Below, one piece after another: positions 63,382 through 64,000 of a stretch of DNA of 64,000 bases. Position 1 is the first letter of the stretch; each line of letters begins with the position of its first letter. The stretch lies in contig NZ_AZAC01000003.1 in NCBI RefSeq assembly GCF_000931935.2, positions 186,001 through 250,000 of the forward strand, in the 5' to 3' direction. The notes beneath the pieces are model-generated. The model was not told the origin of the DNA. It saw only the letters and a program-made list of their open reading frames with translations, and did not search any database. This DNA comes from Dethiosulfatarculus sandiegensis. GTDB lineage: Bacteria; Desulfobacterota; Desulfarculia; Desulfarculales; Desulfarculaceae. The position numbers were made by a program, and so were the translations under genes.

Positions 63382-64000
63382 AAATAGATCACAACCAACA
63401 TGATCACCGCTCCGGCGTTGGCCAGATGCTCGTTGATCAACACCCCTGCGACTTCAAGATGGCTGGGGTTGACCAGCATAAAGGCCAGGCCCAGGAACAA
63501 AAGCCTTTCCCAGATAAAGGTCTTCACCACCCAATGCCCCTGGATAAAGACCGACCAGCAGAACATGCCGATGATCGAAACCGGGATGATGTACATTAAC
63601 TCCATGAAATTGGTGTTGTACATCAATAATTTGGTGTTCAGGATAAACATGAACGGCAGGGTGAAGGCCGCCAGATCCAATCGGAAGCTTTTCCACCCCG
63701 TCTTGATGGGGTCTGATCCCGCTATGCCTGCCGCAGCATAGGCGCATAGACCAACCGGCGGGGTGTCGTCCGATACAATGCCGTAGTAAAACACAAACAG
63801 GTGCACAGCCACAATCGGCAGGCCCAGGCCCAGGTCGGCGCTGATGGTCATGATAGCCGGAGCGGTCATGGCGGCCATAATGATATAGGTGGCTGTGGTG
63901 GGAAGCCCCATGCCCAGGATAATGCAGGCGATAACGCTGAAGATCAAGGTCAGCATCAGGCTGCCGCCCGCCGCCTCGGTGATCAGGGTGGCCATTTTGA
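63336..64000 (-). CDS. TRAP transporter fused permease, TAXI type (5' end off window)
   Basis: The frame stays open to the right edge; the ATG at 63995 is internal. The 220 visible residues are the C-terminal part of a fused DctQ/DctM-type permease (usually 600 residues or more). They show GMGLPTTATYIIMAAMTAPA, DDTPPVGLCAYAAAGIAGSDP and at least five hydrophobic segments. These transporters move carboxylates across the inner membrane with a sodium or proton gradient and need a TAXI binding protein, whose gene must lie to the right. DUF1850 and uspA follow in the same operon. Confidence 0.9.
   Translation of the reverse strand, partial: KMATLITEAAGGSLMLTLIFSVIACIILGMGLPTTATYIIMAAMTAPAIMTISADLGLGLPIVAVHLFVFYYGIVSDDTPPVGLCAYAAAGIAGSDPIKTGWKSFRLDLAAFTLPFMFILNTKLLMYNTNFMELMYIIPVSIIGMFCWSVFIQGHWVVKTFIWERLLFLGLAFMLVNPSHLEVAGVLINEHLANAGAVIMLVVIYFWQKNRKGKAKAQVA

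Noticed and set aside
1-64000. CRISPR arrays, rRNA, tRNA or complete insertion sequences
   Set aside because: No regular spaced direct repeats, no rRNA-like conserved stretches, no cloverleaf-like segments and no transposase reading frames were seen in the window.

Overview
The window looks like chromosomal DNA from an anaerobic deltaproteobacterium-type organism (Desulfobacterota). This is inferred from gene content only: a tungsten aldehyde:ferredoxin oxidoreductase with its own cofactor genes, a two-gene SufC-SufB iron-sulfur system, a TAXI-type TRAP transporter with DUF1850 and UspA, a BKACE enzyme, and many PAS-rich sensor kinases and cyclic-di-GMP enzymes. Gram-negative features include a TonB receptor, a PagL-like outer-membrane protein and an RfaE2 heptose adenylyltransferase. 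Base composition is near half G+C in genes, with several AT-rich intergenic stretches. No rRNA, tRNA, CRISPR array or complete insertion sequence was seen. TAA, TAG and TGA all serve as normal stops.

Layout. 1-4.1 kb (minus): a hybrid sensor kinase cut by the left edge, a phzF-like gene and a small zinc-ribbon gene; the last two are each interrupted by one in-frame TGA. 4.2-6.6 kb: sufC-sufB with a tidy promoter and a shared bidirectional terminator. 6.6-9.6 kb (minus): a substrate-binding protein paired with a membrane nucleotide cyclase. 9.9-11.2 kb: aspartokinase. 11.7-21.4 kb (plus): a DUF533 protein with a proline-rich repeat, a histidine kinase, an EamA exporter, a methyltransferase, an NfeD/SPFH pair and a large hybrid kinase. 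21.4-25.2 kb: a VanX-like dipeptidase, a response regulator, a PAS-GGDEF protein and PlsC. 25.7-29.0 kb: an AraC regulator and a TonB receptor. 29.9-36.2 kb: enoyl-CoA hydratase, a degenerate PAS/kinase-like protein and a PAS-GGDEF-EAL protein. 36.3-41.0 kb (minus): DUF2333, RfaE2, ComF, a YkgJ-like protein and an HDAC-family deacetylase. 41.3-48.2 kb (plus): the housekeeping block yqeY-mutS2-dnaG-rpoD. 48.4-50.0 kb (minus): a PagL-like protein and a P1-family peptidase. 50.8-53.5 kb: a glycosyltransferase, a single-domain response regulator and an AEC transporter. 53.7-59.3 kb: the tungsten/AOR cluster. 59.6-64 kb: a PLP aminotransferase, BKACE, UspA, DUF1850 and a TRAP permease cut by the right edge.

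The most interesting signals lie outside the large genes. (1) A sigma-54-type promoter faces away from the annotated genes at 62.17 kb. It is followed by a 13-bp hairpin and a hairpin plus T tract, and together these read as a small-RNA gene of about 110 nt. (2) A family of short, hairpin-rich repeats with TGTTGAAAAA-type ends occurs at four intergenic loci. (3) In-frame TGA codons interrupt two neighbouring minus-strand genes. (4) The AOR cluster carries two ubiquitin-like sulfur-carrier homologues, only one of which keeps the di-glycine tail, and a CRP/FNR-type dyad lies upstream of aor.
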